From assembly GCA_977006965.1 (NCBI GenBank), contig OZ345376.1:124001-188000 (forward strand): a stretch of DNA of 64,000 nucleotides, in the 5' to 3' direction. Positions 32,681 to 44,091 of this stretch are shown here, piece after piece (position 1 is the first letter of the stretch; each line of letters begins with the position of its first letter). Position numbers and translations under genes: made by a program. Below the pieces are notes generated by a model that saw only the letters and a program-made list of their open reading frames with translations, had not been told where the DNA came from and made no database searches. Source of the DNA: Phymatolithon calcareum (Eukaryota > Rhodophyta > Florideophyceae > Hapalidiales).

Positions 32681-33991
32681 GCATATCGCTTTCTTCTACG
32701 ACCAGTTAAAGCTTTGATAGGAACTCGTCTTTGAGAAATTCCGATGTTACGGCTTGATTGGATGATCATAGCCTTATTCTCTAGTGAGGTCAGTTTTTGA
32801 AAGTAAGATTAGCGACTGTTTCACCAACGGAATGCGTTCTTCTGATTTGCTCCATATGACTTCATATCCGTTTCTCGAAAGGTGCTTGGAAAGTGCTGCA
32901 CTGTGCGAGCGCCGATTTCGTCACCCCTTCCGTAGGATTCGATCTCGTAAATCATCCATAGAATAACTGCTTATCTTTGGGACTTAGTTGAAGCAACTGG
33001 GGTCCTCCGACAAAAGGATGGGTGAAGTTGATTAGTTGAGGGTGGTACATTGGTGGCGAAATGGACATTCTCGTTCTCATACGAGCAGCGCTATGCAGGA
33101 TCGAGAGTATGGGGATCTACTCTCGGGAGCGATTTAGTTCATATATAAATTCATTACTTCAGCATTGGCCCAACAACGCTTGATATGGGGTCGTAAATAG
33201 CACAAGTTGGCACACTGGTTGTGGTCGGGTTGTTCCCTGGCAAAACGCCGAGGGCGCCGCGAAGCAGCTTCCGAGGTGCTTACAGTGTAAGCACATATAA
33301 GCTGTAAGAAGTGGTTCTAGTGTTTGCCCTTAGTGATCCTTCATGGTGTAAGTACGCATCGAAACCTACGGTACTGTAATGACTGTAATGCTATGTGTAA
33401 GGGCTTGCTGTAAATGCAAGCTGTAATGGCAATTTGAAGGGAGCTAGTCTTGTACGAAATGGAGGGTATGATAGTGGCGTTGGACGCCACACTTGACTAA
33501 TGAATCAAGCTATATTCTATATGGAAAGTAAATGAATGACCCTATTCTCCAATGATCCTGCGCCATCATTTGTAAACACAGCCAGTTGTTTCTGGTGCTC
33601 CGTTGAGCAGCGCTGCACGATATTGTTTGTCAATGGTATTACTGTAGAGGAGGCATGTCTGTGGAAACGTTTTTATAATTGAGCTCCCCCTCTTCATACC
33701 GGGGGCTCACTGCATATGCAAGTTATAATGATTTATATTTACCTCTAATATTATTAAATATGATATTGTTTTGATTATTCGGCAACTTTTTCTGAGCTTA
33801 TGGAGTACTACCACCACGTAGGACACCACGTACAACTTGCCATATGGTTATAATTACAGTACCAACCCTGCGACACTAAATTCCATTTTCGGTCTACATT
33901 GCCCAATCGAAACGAGAGAAATCATCCAATGACTGCATCTTTGTCCAACACGAATCCTCCCAAGTTCCGACTCAAATAAGGCCGTAATCAA
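32681..33991. other. No recognisable gene; GTAA-rich cluster at 33268-33435
   Basis: Nothing coding was recognised. The GTAA-rich cluster is described in the findings. 33700-33790 is very AT-rich. Confidence 0.4.
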
Positions 33992-35560
33992 ATGGATGAT
34001 TGCAGAAGTGGAAACATCTGGAAATTCCGACCGGATAGCGACGAGAACGGTAATGAAGTTTCCCTGGATATTCTGTGGAAGCTCACAGGCCAATTGGGAG
34101 AAGGCAAGGAACCGGGGAAAGATAGGTGTCGAGTTTCTGGAGAAGCTCAAGACACCAGAAGTCCGTACCATGACAGTCGTAAACAGGCGCCAAATTGGTT
34201 CTGGTATGAGACCAGTATCCACCAAGACGTGCAGGGGCGTGTAAGGAGGCGCGCTGGGTGGTTCGATTATGTACACGAAGTGACGCTGGTCGAATGAAAA
34301 AAGTCCCTACAGTGCTGGAGTCAAAATGAGCAGGATCTTCCTGCAGGAAATCGCGATACATACACTATGAAGACGACTCCCCGTTTTCTCGGGCTGAGAT
34401 CGAGTGCTTTGTTAGAAGGCCAATCATATAAATAATCACCAATGATTGAATTGAAGTATTTCTTGATCGGTGTAACTTCGTAACACGCAAAAAGTGTGGG
34501 TCACTGTCCCGCAGCGCCGAACATACCGCCTACACGGAGAAATTGATAGCCTACCATCTCGACCAATTAGAGCGCGATTTCTTAAGTGGAACCCCTTGAA
34601 GAGGAAGTGGTAGCAAGTATAGATGAGACACATTTTTGATTAACCAAGATAATCATCATACATTGGGTTTCCTTGATGAGGATAAGGTGAATTATACCGA
34701 GGCGGTGTCCGGAGGCGAAGGCATGACGAAGTTCCTGCTGATTTCAGGAGGACGTTTTCAAAAATACAAGCGCCATTTATGGTTTTCAGGAACAGAGACA
34801 GCAATTATTCAGGGCGTCCTGACAATATTGAAAGTGCTTCATACAGGACTGGGCCTAGTGATGTACTCAGCGAGTCGGATCTTTACGTTGCGACTCGTGG
34901 CGACTCATAAAATATGCAGAAAGAGAATTTTTTCTTGCTATTTCACACATGTAAGCGCGCAATAAGGGGGCAATACAGTGCTGTCAATATTGTGTTGAGC
35001 ATTGTTCAACTCGCATCTCGGTGTGTACCTATAATACGCCTTAGGGATTTCCATCAAATAGTGATCGTTGATCCTACAACGACTCCCAGCGACTCTTTTG
35101 AGGGCGACTCGCGAGTCATCGACTCACGTAGAAGGTGACTCAGAGGCACATGAGTCGTGATACGTTGTTCATATCTTACGGGGCCACGGGCTGGATGAAA
35201 AGAGACGTTCTCAATCAGTCGCTAACGAACCACGGGCCATTCAGAAGGATCCTAACGGCAGGACGCGTGTCATTTCCATGGACAATCACTCGGACCACAA
35301 TGAAACACCACAAAAGGTTGAGTCCTTGAAACATATCAAAGACAAAATTTGGTTCCTGCATTTTTGTCAACCGTTGGACTCTTTCATAATTCAAAATATT
35401 AAGATATGATACGGTACGGAAGTTCCTGTGACGTGGACGGAACGTGGAAAGTAGAACAGTTGTTTCCGCATCTTCAAAAAAATGTCCATACGCACGACAT
35501 GAAATTTACTGGTATGCTTCCCGAAAAGAATTTTAGTGGAACTTTGAGATATATTTGTCA
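33992..35560 (+). pseudogene. Pogo/Tigger-like DDE transposase, copy 2, broken and interrupted
   Basis: The core matches copy 1 in the opposite orientation. FLDRCNFVTRKKCGSL and IAYHLDQLERDF lie at 34455-34590. SIDETHF, a stop, then NQDNHHTLGF and NYTEAVSGGEGM lie at 34627-34730. NEPRA, MDNHSDHNETPQ and FCQPLDSFIIQNIK lie at 35228-35410. Between SYRTGP (about 34845) and DEKRRS (about 35195) roughly 300 bases of unrelated, GACTC-rich sequence interrupt it. The frame at 33992-34297 (QANWEKARNRGK.GVEFLEKLKTPEV) may be the N-terminal part, but this is uncertain. Several stops and frameshifts; dead. Confidence 0.78.
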
Positions 35561-38500
35561 CAATTGAAGTAAAGACTTAAAATTGTTCTAACCCGAAGGT
35601 TGTAATCGAATACTACTGTTAGGTATATACTATAGATATTTCGGCGCCAGGCTAACTTCACAGAACAGTGTACTTCCACGTTTAAGGTTTGGTGTTGGTG
35701 CGCAACACCAAGCTGATCCTGGAGCAAGAGAGTTCTCTCTTCTTGCTTACCCTTACCTTCTGACCAAGACACCAGTTCTGCTTTGAAACTGGTGTTCTTA
35801 AGGTTGCGCCATTTCCAGAAAATAACGGCTATATTTGAAGTGCTTCTGTCCCAGTGGAAGAGTTTGTCGAAGGCTGATTCCAGATTATGGATCTGTTGGA
35901 ATATATCATGAAATTAAAATCGATAAGAGAGAGATTACGGGTGAATCATATTCATGAGACAGGTTATACCTTCTTCTGCATTAAGTCCGCAAAACGACCC
36001 TATGCATAGTACGCGTCTTGATGTCTAGAGAGGCTGTGGAGGTCAGAATTTCATCCTATTTAACGAGTCTCTTGTGTTGCGTAGTATTAGACATATCGCC
36101 ATTCACCAATGCGTCCCTTTGCAGGATTTTGCATCGGGAGAGAAATAACCCGTGTGACTGCGCTTGAATCTGCACTGGAAGGATTTACAGGAGATAGAGA
36201 TGGTACGATCAATAGTGTAGAGGCTGAAGTGCGTGCACTGACCACATGATCTTGATTTCCAGCTTGAACTGTTCAAGTTCCATTTGTCAGAAGCGGAGTG
36301 TACATTTGGGGCACATTTCTCAAAAACGTTTTGTCTGAAACATGAGTACGATACTTGCGTTCCATTTCATGATGTGGTCCAGTGCTACAGACTCCCTGAA
36401 TGATGTCGAGGACCCCGAGGAAAGATGAACTTATCCTTGGTGGAGATTTTGTGCCATTTTTTAGTTCTGTGCTGCATTTGGAAGACGAAACAGTTACAAA
36501 CTATTAGAGACCTCTGCAGGAGGCCAATACAGTCGCTGATGTTCCGGGGCTCACCACAATAGGTTGGTTGTGCCAGTGGCTCAAGAATATGTATTTTCTG
36601 CAGCGAAGAGGGCCATTCACCTGCGGTGCATGGCACACGAGACAGGATTCCCTATCGCTAGATATGCATCAGCTTGCCTCAAGCGGTTGTCCCGTTCTGG
36701 GGTATCATGCTCTATCCCAATTTGGGATTACCCCATATTTATAGGGTAACATTCTGCATGTATTTGAGATTTACATTATGATAGTGCTAGTGATCATAAC
36801 CTTATTTTTCGTCATTGCAGAGCCGTCCGAGGGGCGTAAATCCCCTAGCGGGCGGTGTACCTGGGTAAAGATCACCAAGTTAGGATGTAGCGATTTTCCA
36901 TCCGTCCTTCCGCGGATCGGGAGAACCGTCACAGGAGCATTCACTACGCTTCGAAGGCGCTAGTCAAACGTTCCCCGGATTTTGCGTGTACACTTCACCG
37001 TCGTCTCTTCACACAGTAGAGATTCCTCTAACGCCGTACTTTGTTCCACGGGTTTTACCTACGAGATACCCCAACCAGTAGGGCTGTCAACCCTCCTGAG
37101 ACTCTTGCACTATAGGCCACTACGCGCCTGTGCCAGCCTACGCTACCGTCTGGGTTTGTTTCGTCACCCCGACCTCGACAGTCGCACGAGGTTGCACTAC
37201 AGAACCTTTGGTTAGTTCTAGAGTATTGTGTATTAGCAGCGGAGAGCGCTATGCATCATTGGTTAAGGACCTTGCATTCTCCAGTATGTTTAGTTGAAAT
37301 AAGATAGTCTCCAGGAATTGACAGAGCAGGTATTGAATACCCTCGGCTTCTCCCCTCTCTAATGGTTGAGGTATGTGTACAAATTTCAGTAAAAACACTT
37401 CATACAGAGCGAAAGCGTAGGTGCGCGAACTCTCTATACGTTCGTTCTAGCTGTTTGTCATATGTGTGCGGCATGAAACCTGCTCCGCTGCTTCTTGATA
37501 CAGGAATCTGAGTATTGCTTGGCAAACTGACACGTCAGCAGGATTTCTGGTTGTGCAAATTATTGTCGGGATGCGGCTTTAGCCATATGATCGTAGAGAT
37601 CAAAATGATCTTAGTATTATTGAATCGTCTACGGCCACGAGGTGTAGAGCCTTTGAGGTCAAGCCGATATACATTTTCGTTATGCTTGCGCACGGCTAAT
37701 CAAGCGCAGAAATTGGCGTCAGACTGACGCCTGGCTTTTTATCCACACAGCACGCAAATGAAAAAGTCAAATTGGTACAGCTTATTTTTAACACTGCGCT
37801 GGATGTCCCTGATCCACGAAAGCTTGTATTGGGTTGAAGAGGGTACACGTTGCTGAATGGGGCTTGTACTTGTATCAGCGCTTGCCTTTATGGGGGTCAT
37901 GGGTCGAAAATCGCATGTGATGGGTTCATTAAAATATTTTCGTCTTCCGTTACGACTAGGCTATGATTTTGGCTTACTGCCGATTTATCTGACCGAAGCT
38001 TCACTATTACTCAGAGTTCTTTCAAATGCACAGAGAAGTATCTATTTCTGTCGGATAAGAGAGCTTCTAGACTAGAATTAACATGTGCGCCTGTACTTCT
38101 CAGTTTTAAGAGTGCGTTTTCTAGCGTCTAGGCAACACGGCCCTCTCATCTAAGTCTGTAAAAACTGGATCCCGTTGTGTTCATTAATGTCGTAGAACAT
38201 TTGGTTACATATGACACTGAAGAAGTCCACGTGTGCCGCAGTTGAAGATACGCAGATCTTAGGATGGTGTCCGGGTCAATATGGAGTGTATCTTTATGCG
38301 CACTGATGCACACAATACTGGATATTCTCTAATCTTACTTGGAGGTTCGTGTTTCTTGTAAAGGAATGTCGAGCTATATGAATGGTTCGAAGCCAGTCTA
38401 TGATATCCAGGAAGATGATCCCTCCAAGGTTCGTGACTAATTCTCCTCATTCACCAAAGGAATTTAAGCAATCCGTACTTAAATTGTGTCATGCGGCACA

Positions 38501-40084
38501 CGTGTGCAGGTAATTACCTGTTGCATACCACTAACCACTAGTGTGGTTCATATTTGGAATCTGAGTAGCAAATGAGTTCCAGCTTGTCATTTCGCGAGGC
38601 CATTCTGAGCGTTTAAATATACATACTTTCTACCAACCCCTATTCAAGTGTCTTTCCTGCAAGAAGTGAATAAAGAGGTAAAGGAACATTGTCCGACACT
38701 CTGAGAGAAATTCCGACTTATCTGGAATCCAGCTGACTAATATCGCGCAATGAGAACACGCTAATTTTATTGTTTATATCACAGTAGTACTGATTTCGTG
38801 GATAATTCTATTTCGTGTTCAAAGGAAACACATATGTGCAACCTAGTAGGGTGGCAGAATTAGCATAAAAGAAAAGATGTAAAAGTACTCTGGTAGTATT
38901 TCCCTGCCAGGGCGCCCAATCAACAGAAAGAAGAAACTATTCAAGAATTCTAACGGTAGCTAGTACGGCTTATACGGAATACCGGAGACAATGTATACCA
39001 CTCGTCGTAGACATAGGTACTGATTCATAGACCGTACAAGCACTACAATCGTTGAAAAGATTTGCTTCCATATATACTTGTGAATCTTTTACGCCACTCG
39101 CTGATATCATCTGAGTCATTTCGGCCTCTGGAAAGCATGGCGCCTTGTGCTATCAGTATCATAATCGACAATCTCGATCTCCTGAGAAAGCTTGGCGAAT
39201 TAAATATCAAGAATTTCAATGCGACAAGAACAACTTTTTCTCTCTGATACTGGAGCTGCAAGGGTTTCGCTAAGCTCTATGTATGAAATACCAGAAAGAG
39301 ATCAAGATATTCGTGTCTCGTCAGTTGACATTGAAGACCCTCGGGCTTTTTCCCGTGCATGCACGAGTCTCAAAAACGCGCGACTATGAATAGAAAGTGA
39401 CCAAGTGTTCATTGGAGTTGCTTGTCGCTTTCAACAGAAAGAACCTCGGCGTAGAAAACCACTAGATGAATTGCACTCTAACGATTCGTGAGCACAGAAA
39501 ACCGCATATATTCAAAGCCGCGATGGAAGAATGGGTAGAGCTCCTCATTCGAGGAGATGTGTTTGTAAAGCGAAAGAGAGGTTTTCCTCACGCTTGGGAT
39601 CTGCATACTACTTCTTGAAAACTTATGGTAAAAAGTGCTTCTCAGTCTCATTCGTGGGTCGCAGAGCCTATTACGATGATGAGTACCGAAGCGAATGTAA
39701 ATAATCATATATGCATGATTGATGAATACGTGCCAAGGAAGAAAGCAATTCTCTGTTGCTGTTGATGAAAATGTGAACTCAGCTCCTGAGATGTACATTA
39801 TTATGACTCGCATTTATCACCTGTCTGATCACGAAAATGAATATGATATTAATTTCTACATGACCAATTCCAATATTTAGGATTCTTAAAGATTTACTGA
39901 TTACTAAATGAGTCCATAAAAGCTAAAGCGCAATCTTATAATTTGGCAGTCTCTCCGGCTATAGAGTGAAACGCGTAAGAACCCTGATCAAAGCGCGTTG
40001 CGCATTTCTTGCAAAGTGGACACTGCGAAGGGATGCTTCTCAAAACGGAAACTCAGCAGCCAGAGAAGGCACTAAGGAAGCTAT
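35561..40084. other. Long stretch without recognisable genes
   Basis: All frames are short (under 112 codons) and none carries a motif I can name. Small fold-backs occur (for example ATCCCAATTTGGGAT near 36714). Old, decayed transposon sequence is likely but unproven. Confidence 0.4.
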
Positions 40085-41104
40085 AAGTTTCTCGACTAAA
40101 ATTCGAGTTGCAACATGGAAAATATCTGGGATACGAAATCCTGGGACGCACAGAGACCACTGATGAAATTCTGACCCGAACGTCATCTAATCGGAGCGAC
40201 CAACTGTTAGTGGTCGCTACTCCTTCTGTTGTATCACCCTCTAGCCGAGTGCGAAAAGGGCCGTCACCCACTCTAGATCTATCGGAAGCCTCATCGTTTT
40301 CGTCCGCCTCCGTGGCCGGCCTTTCATCCTGTTCGTGATATTCGTCAACATACGCCGCAAAGGAGAAACAGAATCTGCACTAGTATACACGTACTCTCAG
40401 CTTGAAAGGAAAAAGTCCTCCAGCGAGATGCGTCATGTTGCTCAGTGACTTTAACTCTAGACTTCGGAGACACATGGGAAGCCTTGTGGGCAAATGGTGC
40501 ATGCACACTAAAGTAGATGATGGGGGAAGATGTCTTGAGAAGCTAATATAAAGGCACAGGCTGTGGGCGATGTAAATCTACTCTTGGCCCCCAAAGAGGT
40601 GAACCACAAGTATATACATCAACAAGGTGCAGACCTTGGCCCCGTCACACATTGACTGCAAACTATTGTCTGAGAGATTGTCATATCTTGTTAAGTGATA
40701 TGGAATCCCAGTACGAGGCGTTTCAGACGCGTAAGATACAACTACGGACTAGTCTCAGCCATTTTCAAAGATCTCATCTCGTCCACAACAAATAAACCTT
40801 GGAAGAACTTCAGCGCACTACGTGTTGGTGGCAAACGCGAAGAACATGATGTCACGAAGAAGTTGAATGAAAGAAAAGGTGCGGCCCTGGAAACAGGTCC
40901 ATCCGCTCATGACGTCGAATCCAAGTGGGAGGGCTTCAGGCGCGTATTCGAGAGCGCAACAGGTGTACTCGCATACGTGAAACGTCCTCCCAGGAGAAAA
41001 CACTCGGAAACTTCGGCACACACGGGTGAGATTCTCAGAAGACGTGGAAATAAGGGCCCGAAATGTTCGAGGCCGATAGGAAGAAAATGTCCAGAGAACT
41101 GCAA
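40085..41104 (+). pseudogene. LINE endonuclease (EEP) fragment of a second LINE type, decayed
   Basis: Plus-strand pieces follow the exonuclease-endonuclease-phosphatase fold order. STKIRVATWKISGIRNPG (N-terminal strand) lies at 40087-40140. A VRLRGRPFILFVIFVNIRR segment lies near 40300. LLSDFNSRLRRHMGSLVGKW (the GDFN..LG..VGKW motif) lies near 40436. PSHIDCKLLSERLSYLVK (the PSQIDYILVS.R motif) lies near 40645. Then RYNYGLVSAIFKDLIS and the post-endonuclease linker VESKWEGFRRVFESATGVLA with RRKHSET lie in the frame 40695-41156. The pattern is that of RTE-type or similar LINEs and differs from the LINE at 53554-59898. It is broken by stops and frameshifts and lacks the reverse transcriptase. 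Confidence 0.72.
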
Positions 41105-41190
41105 AGGTCATAGAGGGGAAAATTTTAAGTTTTTTTTACAAGCCCTCAACGCCTGATTTGCCGACAGCAGAGCAGCTCGGGGCTCAGTAA
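41105..41190 (-). mobile_element. LINE2-type 3' end fragment
   Basis: Read on the minus strand, GAGCTGCTCTG, GGCGTTGAGGGCTTGTAAAA and AACTTAAAATTTTCCCC match the 3' end of the LINE at 53554-53640 (GAAGCTGCTCTGG, GGCGTTGAGGGCTTCTAAAA, TACAATTTCCCC). It ends in a run of four C. Confidence 0.75.
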
Positions 41191-41360
41191 CCTCTCTGTG
41201 CAACAATTATGTTCCCATCTCACAATTGCTTCAATCATCTCCATCTTCTCCAACGCTAGTATCTCTCACTTGGTACGTTCTTCTTCTCTGTAGTAAAAAC
41301 AAATGCCATATAGGGCAAAAACCTCGATAGCGCGACGTCTTCTTGCCCTGTTGAAAACAC

Positions 41361-41755
41361 ATCGGGGAGGGGGTTCTTAAACGGAAGCCCTCTCGGGAGG
41401 ACAGCTTTGCGTCGGGGGCTCTTGATCGGGAGCTCACGCGGGGGGCACCTTCGGGGGCGCTCTTCAACAGAAGCTCGCTCGGGGGGAAAGAACTTCGGGG
41501 GGCGGGGTTCTTAACGGAAGAACTTCGCGCGGTAGGCTCTGAATCGGGAGCTCACTCGGTGGGGAAACTTCGCGGGGCTCTTTGTGGGGAGATCACGGGG
41601 GAAAAGCTTCTAGGGCGCTCTTCAACGGAAGATCGTTCCCGGGGACAACTTCGGGGAGGCACTCTTCAACGGAAGCTCGCTCGGGGGCACATCTTCGGCG
41701 GGACGCTTTTCAACAAAAGCACGCTTGGGGGGACAATCTGAAGGCCATCATTAGA
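41361..41755 (+). repeat. Degenerate tandem repeat, about nine units of 34-52 bp
   Basis: The unit is roughly CTCTTCAACGGAAGCTCGCT, CGGGGG, ACAACTTCGGGG. Clear units start near 41360, 41402, 41450, 41512, 41545, 41577, 41617, 41660 and 41705. The tract is very G-rich compared with its surroundings. Open frames across it repeat a short peptide pattern (GRSSTEDRSRGQLRGGT type), but I see no reason to think it is translated. Confidence 0.8.
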
Positions 41756-42207
41756 GATCAAAATCGCGGAGGACAGCTTGAAAAACCGGCTGGCGGCTCT
41801 TCGCAGCGCGGCGTCCAGGGACTCGTGACGGCCGGAATCACGGAAACAGCTGTGGATCGGTATGATATATGCCGAGTTTCATACCTGCAGCACGTAACAC
41901 GATTCCTGATATTTCACGGCGCCGAGCGAAGCGTCTCGGGGAACTTTGAACGCATAAGCTCTCTTGTGTTGGTCTTCTGGAGGGCATCGTTCTTGATCGC
42001 GTCCTCCGATTTCGGCGGGAAAACCGCCGAAATGCGCGTATTTGTCATCCCAATCGTCATGGTCACAAGTGCTGGCGTGAGCTCCACGCCCGCGCCGGAT
42101 ATCTTCAGTTTCTTGTTTTTAGGCCGCCAGGTCCGGTAAGCGACTCACTGCAATGGTCACACAGACGAGACGACAAGGATCATATCGAGCTTTTTGTCAG
42201 AGAGCTG

Positions 42208-42444
42208 GTGGAATCAAAATGCGTGGTCCATAAGTATGAAGTATCACTGCTCACGAAGCGCCTCTCTGGAAAGCACAACAGCGAAGAAATCTTCCAGTCA
42301 TCGAAAAAGACCTGTGGAGACTCGACAATATTGACAGACGTCGTACTGCAGAAATGGGCGACCATTTTTCGAGCAAAACTTGAGAAGCACAACGAGACCT
42401 CAATTCGTCTCTTCGTGGTTCAAAGAGCATCTGAAGCGCGATGA
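42208..42444 (+). CDS. Possible small coding fragment, unknown
   Basis: A 78-codon frame with protein-like composition (KYEVSLLTKRLSGKHNSEEI, VLQKWATIFRAKLEKHNETS). It lies just before the DTW-like fragment in the same direction. Not recognised; it could be an upstream piece of the same broken gene. Confidence 0.25.
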   Translation: MESKCVVHKYEVSLLTKRLSGKHNSEEIFQSSKKTCGDSTILTDVVLQKWATIFRAKLEKHNETSIRLFVVQRASEAR

Positions 42445-42495
42445 TAGTTCGGTAAGGAGTGTCTTTTGCCGCAGGTTATAGAAAATTGAAAAGTC

Positions 42496-42990
42496 GTGCC
42501 ACCGAAGCAGCTTACATTTACGATCTCAAATGATTCGGTTTTTCTCCATCTGGGGGTTTACTCTGTGCCTGCGGAGGAACTCAGTCCTCTCCCGAAGTGT
42601 ATTATTTTGATCGATGGAACGTGGGACTCTTCGAAGCGGCTTTCAACAGACTCGTCGGCTCTGCATGATGTTCCACCGGTGCATCTCCCACCAGTGCGCT
42701 CTCCATCTCTGTTCACGTTCGACAGCCACCACCAGATGTCACTGGGGCACGGTCGATTGCCGAGGCTGTTGCGGGTGCAGTGGAAGCGTTCGAAGGGGAA
42801 CCGTGATACGTCGCAGCACTCGTAGTGCGACGCGCAGTACATGAGGCTAGTGAAATTCAGTTACAATTCATTCGGAGAAAGGGCTTGGATAAAGTGCCCC
42901 ACCGAACGGAGCGAAGAGGATATCTTCCCAGGCTCTACGAAACCAGTGAAATTCTAAAAAGGAACGCGACCGAGCAAACTGTGGCGAGTT
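42496..42990 (+). pseudogene. DTW-domain (tRNA aminocarboxypropyltransferase-like) gene, broken
   Basis: The frame 42496-42825 carries KCIILIDGTWDSSKRLSTDS followed by HDVPPVHLPPVRSPS. This resembles the DTW-domain core (LLDGTW..A.K..., then L..LP.V.L). A downstream piece in another frame (ARSIAEAVAGAVEAFEGEP, about 42755-42810) resembles the ST.EA...AL..LE segment that closes the domain. It is followed by a TGA and then by VVRRAVHEASEIQLQFIRRK. DTW enzymes modify uridines in tRNA. The frame change and stop indicate a pseudogene. The N-terminal Cys cluster of the family was not found. Motif-level call only. Confidence 0.45.
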
Positions 42991-43604
42991 CAACTTGAGC
43001 CAGATGGCTTCATTTTTCCTGAGTCGTTAGACTTTAATGTATTTCTGGTTATGAATTCTGAATCGCCGCAATTTTATACTTCTGCAAAGGAATAAGCAGA
43101 CGGATTCGATCATGTTCGCCGTTGTAAGGGAAGTGCAACAAATTTCAAGCAATATCTATTCTACACACTAACCACATCTCATCTGCCGCTGCTGCGGTGT
43201 ACTGCGATCGCAGTCGTGACAACGCTTGCGACGGGAACAAGACCAGATACAATCGAAAAGCCAATCATTCCGTCTCTCGTGATCTTATCCTCAACAATGT
43301 CGAGAAGAGATGTGGATTGCCGATTGTTTGGCGAAATGCTTAAGAAACGTTCCAGACATCGTTGACTCTGAACCACGTCGTCCATCAAATAGTATTAAAG
43401 CGCCATGTAGTACAGAGAGTCGCGTTTGGTATGGAAGAATTAAGATGAAGCTTTATTTTTATCATGCCTTGAACTTATCTTAAAATTCTTCACTTGCTCA
43501 TATCGCTTTTCGAGCCTTTTGAAGGCGAGAAGCTCTCTATCGGAAAGCTCTTTCTTTTATTCCTTGAATGATTTCTGGTGGTATTACTGTGCTTCTGGAA
43601 ATCG

Positions 43605-43630
43605 TCGCGATGCCACTACTGGCATCGCGA
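43605..43630. repeat. Perfect 11-bp inverted repeat, 4-nt loop
   Basis: TCGCGATGCCA, CTAC, TGGCATCGCGA. Confidence 0.8.
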
Positions 43631-43681
43631 TGGCGCGGGATAGAAGTTCCTTAGCCCGCTGTAGAACATTATTGCTCATCT

Positions 43682-44062
43682 TTAATGCCGCTCTGCTTTC
43701 TTCGCACGCACCAGAATGACGTTCGCCTCTCGCCTCTTTGCCGCGAGAAGCTCCGGGATAAGAATTCTGGTCGCTCTCTTCGCCGCTTCCGGGCGTAATA
43801 GAACGTGCTTGTTCGTTTCACGTGCGGTTTGCGGCTGGGGAGAACATAAATCGGGTTCAATTCTGGACACCAGCATTAGCCGCTCAGCGGCCCGTACTTT
43901 TTCGAGCGATAGTCGAGCTTCGGCTGCTCGGCGGCACTTTTTGCATAGTGTGCCTCTGCCGTTCTGCCCTCCGGCAGGGTGTCTACTGCCCGTGAAGGAG
44001 GTTCCCGCCGTTCTATTTCTCCTCGTGCTCTTTTTCCCCTTTGGGAAGAGCGTTTGTGCCAC
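43682..44062 (-). CDS. Possible small basic protein (126 aa), unknown
   Basis: A minus frame rich in Ala, Arg, Lys and Glu with a CKKC pair (LCKKCRRAAEARLSLEKVRA) and a basic C-terminus (AKRREANVILVRAKKAERH). A minus-strand AATAAA signal lies near 43452-43457. The helical, charged composition is protein-like, but a long frame also exists on the opposite strand. No family recognised. Confidence 0.3.
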   Translation of the reverse strand: MAQTLFPKGKKSTRRNRTAGTSFTGSRHPAGGQNGRGTLCKKCRRAAEARLSLEKVRAAERLMLVSRIEPDLCSPQPQTARETNKHVLLRPEAAKRATRILIPELLAAKRREANVILVRAKKAERH

Positions 44063-44091
44063 AATCTTGTGCAGGATATTCTGTTTTCCAC

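Noticed and set aside
37615-37730. Peptide RPRGVEPLRSSRY resembling common spurious annotations near tRNAs
   Set aside because: No cloverleaf can be drawn and no longer coding context exists.
39470-39850. Possible Copia-type reverse transcriptase (AMEEWVELLIRGDVFV)
   Set aside because: The similarity is to one short block only. The DVxTAF and YVDD motifs that should follow are absent.
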